A DNA stretch of 64,000 bases, taken from Fen-1258 sp041658245. GTDB lineage: Bacteria; Bacteroidota; Ignavibacteria; Ignavibacteriales; Melioribacteraceae. The DNA lies in NCBI GenBank assembly GCA_041658245.1, contig JBBAAM010000016.1:1-64000 (forward strand), read 5' to 3'. Shown piece by piece: positions 43,889-51,342 of this stretch. A program made the translations under genes and the position numbers. How positions within the stretch are numbered: the stretch's first letter is position 1; every line of letters begins with the position of its first letter. The notes below the pieces were generated by a model. It saw only the letters and a list, made by a program, of their open reading frames with translations, searched no databases and was not told where the DNA came from.

Positions 43889-43905
43889 CGGTTATTTGAC
43901 AGAAG
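43889..43905 (+). promoter_or_regulatory. Candidate upstream activator site
   Basis: CGGTTATTTGACAGAAG resembles CGGTTACTGACGGAAT at 37740-37755, allowing one gap and two or three substitutions. It lies 112-128 bases before the start predicted from the sigma-54-like element at 43992, the same distance as in the Rieske operon. An overlapping GACG...CGTC inverted repeat is at 43904-43917. A shared binding site for the NtrC-type regulator is inferred. Confidence 0.33.
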
Positions 43906-43991
43906 ACGTAAGTTCGTCCATTAATACCTAAGAAATAGATAAGCAAATCTGAAAATCTAACTCTAAAAGCCGATTAAAACTTTCCTTTGTG

Positions 43992-44006
43992 TGGCACTAT
44001 AATTGT
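43992..44006 (+). promoter_or_regulatory. Sigma-54-like promoter before the porin-nap operon
   Basis: TGGCAC, five bases, TTGT: a perfect -24 element with correct spacing and one mismatch (T for C) at -12. The predicted start is near 44017, giving a leader of about 58 bases before the porin ATG. It is the closest sigma-54 match I found in the window and lies 121 bases after the sigma-54 activator gene. Confidence 0.5.
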
Positions 44007-44074
44007 CAAATATTCTTATTTACAATAATATACATCAAGTCATTGAATTAATAAAAACAAAGGAGAAATAGTCT

Positions 44075-45556
44075 ATGAAAAGAACGATACTTACATTACT
44101 TAGTTTTCTTTTTATCTTTTCACAAACGATTATTGCACAAGACAAACCCAAGACAGAACTGAAATTTAGTGGAGTTTATAATGCTTGGGGACAGAATCAA
44201 AATAATTTTTTGCTTGGTAAGACAGATTATCAAGATCAGTATCTTGTACAGATGCTAAGATTAAATTTTTCTTTTAACTACACCGAAAACATCAAAGCTG
44301 TTACCCGTTTTGATTTGGGACAGGGCTGGTGGGGAGTTGATAACCAGGAACCATCTTATAATGGTGCCTCTGGAATGTTTGATGGTAAAGACACAAAATA
44401 TTTTCTACACGTTGACCATGCTTATTTATGGTTTAATGTTCCATCACTGACATCAGCGTTTACAGTTGGACGTTTCAATTGGTCATTAGGAAATAAGTTA
44501 GTGTTAGACAATAACTACGATGGTATTACTGCAGATATTTCAGTTGGTGAAGGCAGTTCTTTAAAACTCGGATGGACAAAAGCTTCTGAGGGTGTTAACG
44601 GTTTAAGCGATTTGGAAAAAGTTGCCGCCGATCCCCGCGGAAATTATGATGCACGTGATGCAAACTTATTCCTTGCATCCTATAAAACAAAATTCAGCAC
44701 AACAAACCTTGAATTCTACGGGTCTTACTATAACGATGCTTCAGTTAATGACTCAACTGCTTTTTTGATTGATGGTCTTTACTACAACCGCCCGAGATTT
44801 ACACCGCAAGTTACATCACTTTTCGTATTTGGAATTGCGGGTACATCTAAATTCGACGCATTCACACTTAACTATGAAGCAAACTATTTGATTGGTAAAG
44901 ACGACATCAAGAATACAAAGTTTGCGGGCAAATTGAATACTGCAAAAGGTGTGATTGATCCGCTTAAATATGATATTAACAATGGTGATCTTACAGGTTA
45001 TAATATTTATGCAAAATTAGATTACACTGTAAGTCCGGATGTAACGCTTGGTTTGGTTGCAGGAATGGGATCGGGGGACGATGACCCAACTCAAGGCAAA
45101 GGAAATGTTAACAAACTTAGCACTGCCGGCTTTTTCTATCTAACAGAAGTATGGGAAGATTCAATAATGCCTGACGAAGAAGGTATTACTCCTCAAGGTC
45201 TTGGTGCCCCTAACGTAAGAGCATATAGGGAATTGGAAAACACTACAGCTCTTCAAGTAAACGGAACATTTAAATTAACGCCTGTATGGAAAGTATTTGC
45301 ATCGTTTACTTACGTGAGGGCTACACAACCCGTTTTTGCTTGGACTACCACTGGTCCAAATTTAGCCAAGAGTGCAACTGACCTTGGTTGGGAAGTAGAC
45401 TTCAAAACAGATTACAACATATTCGATAATTTAGTTTTAACATACCGAATCGGTTACTTCCAACCGGGTACAGCAGCTATGTACTTAATTAACGGAACAG
45501 ACCTATTTGATAAATCACCTTGGGAAATGAAAGCAGAAATCACATTTACATTTTAG
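44075..45556 (+). CDS. Outer-membrane porin-like beta-barrel
   Basis: 493 residues. A signal peptide (LTLLSFLFIFSQTIIAQ) is followed by alternating strands rich in aromatic residues (LRLNFSFNYTENIKAVTRFDLGQ) and a C-terminal Phe (KAEITFTF), the standard barrel insertion signal. No family name is secure; it resembles OprD/alginate-export-like or phosphate-porin-like barrels. At the head of the nap operon it may let nitrate or nitrite through the outer membrane. AAAGGAG precedes the ATG. Confidence 0.7.
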   Translation: MKRTILTLLSFLFIFSQTIIAQDKPKTELKFSGVYNAWGQNQNNFLLGKTDYQDQYLVQMLRLNFSFNYTENIKAVTRFDLGQGWWGVDNQEPSYNGASGMFDGKDTKYFLHVDHAYLWFNVPSLTSAFTVGRFNWSLGNKLVLDNNYDGITADISVGEGSSLKLGWTKASEGVNGLSDLEKVAADPRGNYDARDANLFLASYKTKFSTTNLEFYGSYYNDASVNDSTAFLIDGLYYNRPRFTPQVTSLFVFGIAGTSKFDAFTLNYEANYLIGKDDIKNTKFAGKLNTAKGVIDPLKYDINNGDLTGYNIYAKLDYTVSPDVTLGLVAGMGSGDDDPTQGKGNVNKLSTAGFFYLTEVWEDSIMPDEEGITPQGLGAPNVRAYRELENTTALQVNGTFKLTPVWKVFASFTYVRATQPVFAWTTTGPNLAKSATDLGWEVDFKTDYNIFDNLVLTYRIGYFQPGTAAMYLINGTDLFDKSPWEMKAEITFTF

Positions 45557-45575
45557 TTAAATAGGAGAGTATCCA

Positions 45576-45941
45576 ATGCTAAAAAAATATTTTTTAATAC
45601 TCTCTCTAATTATTGGAATCCTTCTTGTTTATGGGTTCACCGACAGTGGTCAAGTTAAGAAAGGCGATAAACATCCCAAAGTTGACTGGGAAATAGGATG
45701 CCAGGAATGTCATAAAGATGCTACTCCCGAGGTTTATGTTAAATGGGAAGCAAGTAGGCATGGCGAAGTAAATTTCGGTTGCTATATATGCCACGGTGAT
45801 GGGCAAGAAGTGTTCTACAAAAAGGGCAAAGATGATCGCTGCGAGGGTTGTCATTCTACTCAAGCAGAAGATATGAAAAAGACAAAAAATAAGTCTTGCT
45901 TTAATTGCCATAATGGGCATTCATTAAAATTTCATAATTAA
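45576..45941 (+). CDS. Small tetraheme cytochrome c
   Basis: 121 residues with an N-terminal hydrophobic segment (about 5-20) serving as signal or anchor, and four CxxCH motifs at residues 42, 69, 89 and 108 (CQECH, CYICH, CEGCH, CFNCH). It lies 26 bases before napA. No NapB or canonical NapC is present, so this protein is the best candidate for electron donor to NapA. At this size it is shorter than NapC/NirT proteins and has a different heme spacing. The role is inferred from position. Confidence 0.85.
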   Translation: MLKKYFLILSLIIGILLVYGFTDSGQVKKGDKHPKVDWEIGCQECHKDATPEVYVKWEASRHGEVNFGCYICHGDGQEVFYKKGKDDRCEGCHSTQAEDMKKTKNKSCFNCHNGHSLKFHN

Positions 45942-45967
45942 AAAACCTTTTCATTGGAGGAAATTCA

Positions 45968-48259
45968 ATGAGTATAAACAGAAGAGAATTTTTAAAGAGA
46001 TCGGCATTAGTCGCCGCAGCCGCGGCTATAGGTGTTGATTCAATTTTAGGAAATACCATTAAAACGATAGACAAAACCGGTGAAGCCGGGACGTTGCAAA
46101 CTAAGGGTTCAGTAGCATGGCATAAATCTGTATGTAGGTTATGCGGAGTCGGATGCGGTGTTATGCTTGGTGTTAAAGATGGAAAACCTTTTGGTATTAA
46201 AGGCGATAGCGAAAATACTATTAATAAGGGACTGCTTTGTGTAAAAGGATTTTATCTCCATAAGATGATTACGGCAAAGAATAGATTGCTCTATCCAATG
46301 ATTCGAAAGAATGGAAAACTTGAGAGGGCAAGCTGGGAGGAAGCTTTAAATCTTGTTGCATCAAAATTTAAAGAGATCAAAGAGAAACACGGACCCGATG
46401 CTTTAGCTTTTTACGGTTCTGGACAGGCAGAAACGGAAGAGACATATATTGCTAATAAACTATTCAAAGGGCACATCGGAACCAACAATGTGGAAGGTAA
46501 CCCACGTCTTTGTATGGCAAGTGCTGTCGGCGGTTATACAACCACCTTTGGTGCTGATGAACCCGTTGGAACGTATGACGACATAGATCATAGCGATTTA
46601 TTTTTACTCATCGGTTCCAATACGGCTGAGGCTCATCCGGTAATTTATGATAGGATAGTAAGTAGAAAAAAGAAAAACCCGGCTACAAAAGTTATTATCA
46701 TTGATCCAAGGAAGACGCCGACAAATAAAATTGCCGATTTGCATCTTCAAGTTATTCCCGGGTATGATCTTGCTATTATGAATGCCATTGCCAAAATACT
46801 TATTGATGAAAATTTGGTGGATGAACAATTCATAAAAGAATCCGTAAACTTTAGCGATGGCACAAATCCAATTACATACGATGATTACAAGAAATTCCTT
46901 GGAAAGTTCACACCTGAATATGCAGCAGAGAAATCCGGAGTTGATGCAAAGGATATTATAAAGGCAGCACGAATGTTTGGAGAATCTCAAGCAGCAATGA
47001 CAATGTGGACAATGGGAGTAAATCAAAGAGTAGCTGGTGTATTTCTTAACAATTTAATCCATAATATCCACTTGCTTACTGGAAAACTTGGCAAACCTGG
47101 ATCCGATTCATTTTCATTAACAGGTCAACCGAATGCCTGCGGTGGTGTTCGCGAAGGCGGCGGTTTAAGTCACTTATTACCCGGTCATCGTGTAATTGCT
47201 AACGAACAGCATAGAAAAGAGATTGCCGCAATATGGAATGTTCCGCCAGATGCAATTAAACCTGAACCCGGCAAGCATACTATGGCGATGTTCGATGCGG
47301 TAGCAAAAGGGGAGATTAAAGGTATTTATATAATGTGTACAAACCCGGCGCAGTCACTTCCAAATCTTAATAAATACCTAAAGGGAATGGAAGATGCATT
47401 TATGGTTGTTGCAGAATCTTTTCATCCAACCGAAACTTCTAAATTAGCCCATGTAGTTTTACCTGCTTCATTCTGGGGTGAAAAAGAAGGCGTTTACGGA
47501 TGTACGGAAAGAAGATCCCAACATATGGTAAAAGCTCTAAACCCTCCTGGTGAAGCAAAGTGGGATGCTGATATTTTGATTGAGATTGCTACGAGAATGG
47601 GATATGGAAAAAACTTCGAACATTACACATCTGCCGAAAGTATTTGGAATGAGTACCTGAAGACGACGAAAGGAAAGGATATGGATCTTACCGGCGCAAC
47701 TTATGCAAGATTGAGAAAGTTGCGTGGGCTAACATGGCCCGTCCCAAACGAAAATCATCCCGGAACATGGCATCGGTTTACAGAAGGTGATCCAATGTTA
47801 CCTAAAGAAAAAGCTGCGGGAAAGAGAATGTACTTTTATACCAAACCGGATGGTAAAGCCGTTGTATTTGCCCGCCCTGATAAAGGTCCGGAAGAACCAG
47901 TCTCTGCTGAATATCCATACGTATTAACTACCGGGCGTATTCTTGAACAGTGGCATACGATGACGATGACAGGCCAAGTGCCGGAATTATTAAGAGCGGC
48001 TCCGAAACCTTATGCGGAAATAAATCCTGAAGACGCCAAAAAACTTGGTGTTAGCAATAAGGAATTGATCAAAGTAACTACAAAGCGCGGTTCGCTAAAG
48101 GTAGAAGCACGCGTTATAGATCGACCACGAAAAGGCACGATCTTTATGCCGTTCCACTGGCCTGAAAGCTTGACAAACATTCTTACTATAGATGCGGTTG
48201 ATGCCGGTTCAAAAGAACCTGAGTTCAAGATTTGTGCGGCTAAGATTGAAAGAGCTTAA
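45968..48259 (+). CDS. napA: Periplasmic nitrate reductase catalytic subunit NapA
   Basis: 763 residues, close to monomeric NapA of Desulfovibrio. A Tat signal (NRREFLKRSALVAAAAA) directs export of the folded enzyme. The 4Fe-4S cluster ligands are Cys56, Cys59, Cys63 and Cys91. The molybdenum ligand is Cys182 in RLCMASAVGG. NapA-type C-terminal landmarks follow (GRILEQWHTMTMTGQVPELL). It reduces nitrate to nitrite in the periplasm and needs bis-MGD, the product of the moa/moe/mob genes downstream. Other members of the DMSO reductase family are less likely given the Cys182 context. Confidence 0.9.
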   Translation: MSINRREFLKRSALVAAAAAIGVDSILGNTIKTIDKTGEAGTLQTKGSVAWHKSVCRLCGVGCGVMLGVKDGKPFGIKGDSENTINKGLLCVKGFYLHKMITAKNRLLYPMIRKNGKLERASWEEALNLVASKFKEIKEKHGPDALAFYGSGQAETEETYIANKLFKGHIGTNNVEGNPRLCMASAVGGYTTTFGADEPVGTYDDIDHSDLFLLIGSNTAEAHPVIYDRIVSRKKKNPATKVIIIDPRKTPTNKIADLHLQVIPGYDLAIMNAIAKILIDENLVDEQFIKESVNFSDGTNPITYDDYKKFLGKFTPEYAAEKSGVDAKDIIKAARMFGESQAAMTMWTMGVNQRVAGVFLNNLIHNIHLLTGKLGKPGSDSFSLTGQPNACGGVREGGGLSHLLPGHRVIANEQHRKEIAAIWNVPPDAIKPEPGKHTMAMFDAVAKGEIKGIYIMCTNPAQSLPNLNKYLKGMEDAFMVVAESFHPTETSKLAHVVLPASFWGEKEGVYGCTERRSQHMVKALNPPGEAKWDADILIEIATRMGYGKNFEHYTSAESIWNEYLKTTKGKDMDLTGATYARLRKLRGLTWPVPNENHPGTWHRFTEGDPMLPKEKAAGKRMYFYTKPDGKAVVFARPDKGPEEPVSAEYPYVLTTGRILEQWHTMTMTGQVPELLRAAPKPYAEINPEDAKKLGVSNKELIKVTTKRGSLKVEARVIDRPRKGTIFMPFHWPESLTNILTIDAVDAGSKEPEFKICAAKIERA

Positions 48260-48285
48260 TCTAAGCCCAGTATTTTTTTAGCAGC

Positions 48286-48320
48286 AAAGCGGTTATCTCG
48301 GTAAAACGGATGACCGCTTT
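48286..48320 (+). other. Intercistronic hairpin between napA and napD
   Basis: AAAGCGGT (48286-48293) is exactly complementary to ACCGCTTT (48313-48320), with a 19-base loop and only a weak AT-rich run after it. It may protect the napA 3' end or reduce expression of the downstream genes. It is unlikely to be a full terminator, because napD and the rest have no other promoter that I can see. Confidence 0.45.
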
Positions 48321-48353
48321 ATAATTTTACTAATCTTTTTAATTGGTGATTTT

Positions 48354-48590
48354 ATGATTATTGCAAGTATGATTGTAAAAACTATGCTCGGCAAAGCAGA
48401 AGAAGTTACTCTCAAGCTGAATAAATTACCTAATATATCTACTCATGGGATATATAAAGAGGATAATATTATTGTAGTGATTGAAGCCGAGAAGGAAGAA
48501 GAATTGGAGAGTTTTGCAAAATATATGTCTTCGGAAATTAACGACGTTCTTGGAGTATATCCTACTTTTATTTCTGCCGACAGTGAATAG
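48354..48590 (+). CDS. napD: NapD, chaperone for NapA
   Basis: 78 residues with the NapD ferredoxin-like fold: ASMIVKTMLGKAEEVTLKL at the start and SSEINDVLGVYPTFI at the end. NapD binds the Tat signal of NapA and holds back export until the molybdenum cofactor and Fe-S cluster are in place. The position 94 bases after napA, before the napGH-like genes, agrees. Small size lowers certainty slightly. Confidence 0.82.
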   Translation: MIIASMIVKTMLGKAEEVTLKLNKLPNISTHGIYKEDNIIVVIEAEKEEELESFAKYMSSEINDVLGVYPTFISADSE

Positions 48591-48615
48591 TATCAGGCAC
48601 AGTTGGAAATACTAA

Positions 48616-49140
48616 ATGAATGTTTTCAAAAAACTTTTACAAGGCATAAAAGAAGTAATCAATTATAAATCCCCGCTACGTCCGCCTGGTGCGTTGAAAG
48701 AAAAGGACTTCATAAAGCGTTGTATTAAGTGTAATAAATGCGCCCAGATTTGTCCTTACGATAGCATTGTAATGGCAGACATTTCTTGGGGGAAGAACAT
48801 GGGAACGCCAGTGATCTTTCCACGGGAGGTTCCTTGTTACGTGTGTATGAAGTGCACCGCTGTTTGTCCTACCGGTGTTCTCGATACTAACGTTGATGCA
48901 AAAGAAAAAGTAAAAATGGGGATTGCGGAAATAAGTACGGAAAAATGTCTCCCTTATCTTGGGGTGATTTGTAGAGCATGTTTTGAACATTGTCCTATTT
49001 TTCGGGAGGCAATTTATCTTGAAGACGAAATGTATCCTAAAGTTAATACCGATAAATGTATCGGCTGCGGTATTTGCGAAAAAGTATGCTCGGCAGAAGA
49101 CTCAGCCATTATTGTAAAAAGCACAAACATAATTATTTAA
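48616..49140 (+). CDS. napG: NapG-like four-cluster ferredoxin without Tat signal
   Basis: 174 residues. RPPGALKEKDFIKRC is the NapG/MauM opening of the mature part. Four Cys groups for 4Fe-4S clusters follow: CIKCNKCAQIC, CYVCMKCTAVC, CRACFEHC and CIGCGICEKVC. NapG of E. coli is Tat-exported and passes electrons from NapH to the Nap system. This protein begins directly with a short helix and has no twin-arginine signal, so it is either cytoplasmic or exported with a partner. It lies 13 bases before the napH gene. Confidence 0.78.
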   Translation: MNVFKKLLQGIKEVINYKSPLRPPGALKEKDFIKRCIKCNKCAQICPYDSIVMADISWGKNMGTPVIFPREVPCYVCMKCTAVCPTGVLDTNVDAKEKVKMGIAEISTEKCLPYLGVICRACFEHCPIFREAIYLEDEMYPKVNTDKCIGCGICEKVCSAEDSAIIVKSTNIII

Positions 49141-49153
49141 TAAAATTAGGAAA

Positions 49154-50050
49154 ATGAGAGAATTCAATTTCTATAAAACATTGAATAGGACAAGAAAAGT
49201 TGTTCAGTTAGCTACATTACTTTTTCTTTTCATCGTTCCGATATTAATTTTCTTTGAAGTAAGATTTATTATAGGAAATTTATACTCAATTACGGTTGGT
49301 GGGTTAGATATTACAGACCCGTCAATGGTTCTTCAAAACATTTTGCTTGCAAGATCATTTTATGTACCGCTTTTGATAAGCGCTATTATTCCGGTAATAA
49401 TTGCTTTCTTGTTTGGACGGATTTTCTGCAGCTGGGCTTGTCCATATAATACAATATTAGAAGAAGCAGAAAGAATCTATTCGAAAATTTTGGCAAAGTT
49501 TATAATGAAACGAAAAGCAAAACAAGCCAATAAAAATCCTAATCCATTTATTTATTGGGGTATTTATCTTTTCTTAACGTTGTTGGCATTAATTATTGGC
49601 ATTCCGCTTTTCACTTTTTTATCTGCACCGGGAATTATTTCGAGTCAAATTGCCGCCGGAATTATCGGTAATGGAATAGGACTTGAATTAACAATTGTTT
49701 TTGCCATACTTCTTTCAGAAGTAATTTTCGGAAGAAGATTTTGGTGCAAATATGTTTGTCCGGTCGGCGCATCATTTTCTCTGTTTGGAACTAAGAAGAC
49801 TTTGCATATTACCTACAATGAATTACAATGTAATTGTACAATCAAGTTAGAACCGTGTTCGAATAGTTGTCCTTTTAATCTTGTGCCGAAGAACAGTAAT
49901 TTATATCCTTACTGTACTAATTGCGGTTTATGTGTAAAAACTTGTGAAAAGATAGGTAAAGGCGCTCTATCATTTTCGTTTGACAATAATAAAAACAGTC
50001 AGTTAAACATCATTCAAGATCAAGAAATACAAAACAAAAAAGTGAGTTAA
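49154..50050 (+). CDS. napH: NapH-like membrane iron-sulfur protein
   Basis: 298 residues with four or five membrane helices. Polyferredoxin motifs are CSWACP in the loop after helix 3, CKYVCPVG near residue 200, and a C-terminal cluster pattern (CNCTIKLEPCSNSCPF, CTNCGLCVKTC). NapH takes electrons from menaquinol or ubiquinol and works with NapG. With the tetraheme protein it gives a plausible route from quinol to NapA without NapC. Adjacent to tatA. Confidence 0.8.
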   Translation: MREFNFYKTLNRTRKVVQLATLLFLFIVPILIFFEVRFIIGNLYSITVGGLDITDPSMVLQNILLARSFYVPLLISAIIPVIIAFLFGRIFCSWACPYNTILEEAERIYSKILAKFIMKRKAKQANKNPNPFIYWGIYLFLTLLALIIGIPLFTFLSAPGIISSQIAAGIIGNGIGLELTIVFAILLSEVIFGRRFWCKYVCPVGASFSLFGTKKTLHITYNELQCNCTIKLEPCSNSCPFNLVPKNSNLYPYCTNCGLCVKTCEKIGKGALSFSFDNNKNSQLNIIQDQEIQNKKVS

Positions 50051-50051
50051 C

Positions 50052-50195
50052 ATGTTCGGATCAATAGGATTTACAGAAATACTTATTATTTTATTCTTGC
50101 TTATACTTTTGTTCGGCGGGAAGAAAATTCCCGAACTTGCAAAAGGGTTTGCCGATGGAATTAAAAATTTTAGAAAAGGATTAAAAGAAGAATAA
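50052..50195 (+). CDS. tatA: TatA/E twin-arginine translocase subunit
   Basis: 47 residues, one base after the napH stop. The protein begins MFGSIGFTEI, continues with a hydrophobic helix to about residue 22, then FGGKKIPELAKGFADGIKNF, the FGxxxxP hinge and amphipathic helix of TatA, and ends in KEE. It forms the pore-like oligomer for export of folded proteins. NapA and the Rieske protein in this island both carry twin-arginine segments. TatB and TatC are not in the window. Confidence 0.9.
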   Translation: MFGSIGFTEILIILFLLILLFGGKKIPELAKGFADGIKNFRKGLKEE

Positions 50196-50204
50196 AAAAT
50201 TCTG

Positions 50205-50334
50205 TTCTTTGGATGGATTAATCTCCAAGCTTTATCTCTAAAGGGAATTCCCATGAGAAAAAAGCCAATGGGTTTTACGGGAAACCGGAAAACCTCCCGA
50301 GTTCCGCTTGAAGCGGGATGAATTGGAAAGGATG
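50205..50334 (+). promoter_or_regulatory. Probable molybdenum-cofactor (Moco) riboswitch
   Basis: A structured leader precedes the Moco biosynthesis genes. Helices I can draw: TTGGA (50209-50213)/TCCAA (50223-50227), CCCAT (50250-50254)/ATGGG (50268-50272), CGGGA/TCCCG (50278-50282/50295-50299) and CCGC/GCGG (50304-50307/50313-50316). Blocks that recall the Moco RNA motif are CTCCAAGC, CCGGAAAACCTCCC and GGAAAGGATG. I recognise these from memory and could not align them to the family model. An intrinsic terminator follows, as expected for cofactor feedback on moaA and its neighbours. Confidence 0.65.
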
Positions 50335-50360
50335 ATATTAATGATTTATTAAAAAATATT

Positions 50361-50390
50361 ACCCGCCTTTCCCCGCGGGTTTTTTGTTTT
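50361..50390 (+). terminator. Intrinsic terminator after the leader element
   Basis: ACCCGC (50361-50366), eight-base loop, GCGGGT (50375-50380), then a T-rich run to 50390. It ends the nap transcript or acts as the expression platform of the presumed riboswitch, 103 bases before the next gene. Confidence 0.85.
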
Positions 50391-50492
50391 ATGCAAATTG
50401 AACAAAGGTTTATAAAGAGCAAGTATGATTTTGAATGAACTATAGCCATCATAAAAACGAGCTGTAGTAAAAACTAAATGTAGGAGTTAGCT

Positions 50493-50807
50493 ATGTCTCA
50501 AGTGCCAAAAAAATATCAAAAGTTTTCAGAAAAATATCCTGCAATAATTAAAGCATATGAAGAAATGGGAGACGCAGTTCATGTCGCCGGTCCGCTTGAT
50601 GATAAAACAAGAGCACTAATTAAACTTGCGATCTCAACGGGCGCAAGATTGGAAGGCGCTGTTCACTCGCATGCCCGCAAAGCATTGAAAGCCGGAGTTA
50701 CAAAAGAAGAGATGCGCCACGCCGTTTTGTTAGCGCTGCCAACAATCGGATTGCCTTCTATGATGGCAGCAATGACCTGGATTGATGATATAATTGGAGA
50801 GGAGTAA
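50493..50807 (+). CDS. Carboxymuconolactone decarboxylase (AhpD-like) family protein
   Basis: 104 residues with the CMD helical core (PLDDKTRALIKLAISTGARLEGAVHSHARKALKAGVTKEEMRHAVLL). The AhpD redox motif CxxC is missing; the position reads AVHSH, so disulfide peroxidase-type chemistry is unlikely, while His residues remain. Such single-domain proteins often have unknown functions. It is the first gene after the presumed Moco riboswitch and shares a base with the CHR gene. Its function in the Moco operon is unknown. Confidence 0.75.
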   Translation: MSQVPKKYQKFSEKYPAIIKAYEEMGDAVHVAGPLDDKTRALIKLAISTGARLEGAVHSHARKALKAGVTKEEMRHAVLLALPTIGLPSMMAAMTWIDDIIGEE

Positions 50808-51331
50808 TGTTCGGAATACTGCTTAAACTTTTTTTATCATTTCTAAAAGTAGGTTCTTTTTCTTTCGGCGGAGCTTATTCTTTAATTCCTTTGATCGAAA
50901 AGGAAGTGGTTGCAAACCACAGTTGGCTCACTCACGATGAATTCCTAAAAGTTCTTGGTATGGTTGAAGTTTTCCCAGGTGCAATCTCAATAAAATTTGC
51001 TACGTATACCGGATTCAAAATTGGCGGTGTGTTTGGCGCCATCGCTGCAAATATTGGGAATATGATAATGCCGGTGAGCATTATTATGCTGGCAACTTAC
51101 TTCAGTGTTCATCTTGAAAAGAACATCCAATTCCAAAAAGCAATTACCGGAATAAAGTTTGCGGTAGTAGGAATGATTGCGGCTATAATGTATCAATATG
51201 CAGTTAAAAATTATGTGGAGTGGAAGAGCATGATTTTTTTGTTACTTGGCGCTGCTCTCATTATTGCATTTAAATTACACCCGGCTTATGTAGTAATCAT
51301 TGCCGGCATCATTGCTCTATTCATTTTATAA
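50807..51331 (+). CDS. Half-size chromate-type (CHR) ion transporter
   Basis: 174 residues with about five or six helices, one CHR domain. Motifs SFSFGGAYSLIPLIEKEVV and EVFPGAISIKFATYTGFKIGG match the FGG and PGP-type signatures of ChrA, though PGP is PGA here. Short CHR proteins usually come as pairs that pump chromate; only one is encoded here. Chromate and molybdate are both tetrahedral oxyanions. The position inside a Moco operon makes molybdate or tungstate an attractive substrate, by inference. It lies 11 bases before moaA. Confidence 0.8.
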   Translation: MFGILLKLFLSFLKVGSFSFGGAYSLIPLIEKEVVANHSWLTHDEFLKVLGMVEVFPGAISIKFATYTGFKIGGVFGAIAANIGNMIMPVSIIMLATYFSVHLEKNIQFQKAITGIKFAVVGMIAAIMYQYAVKNYVEWKSMIFLLLGAALIIAFKLHPAYVVIIAGIIALFIL

Positions 51332-51342
51332 TTCTTACAATT

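Noticed and set aside
50205..50334. Cobalamin riboswitch
   Set aside because: The AAGGGAA string at the 5' side recalls B12 leaders, but the B12 box and the GCCACTG block are absent and the downstream genes make molybdenum cofactor.
50003..50452. Minus-strand 149-codon frame over tatA and the leader RNA
   Set aside because: It is antisense to tatA, the structured leader and the terminator, and its residues resemble no known family.
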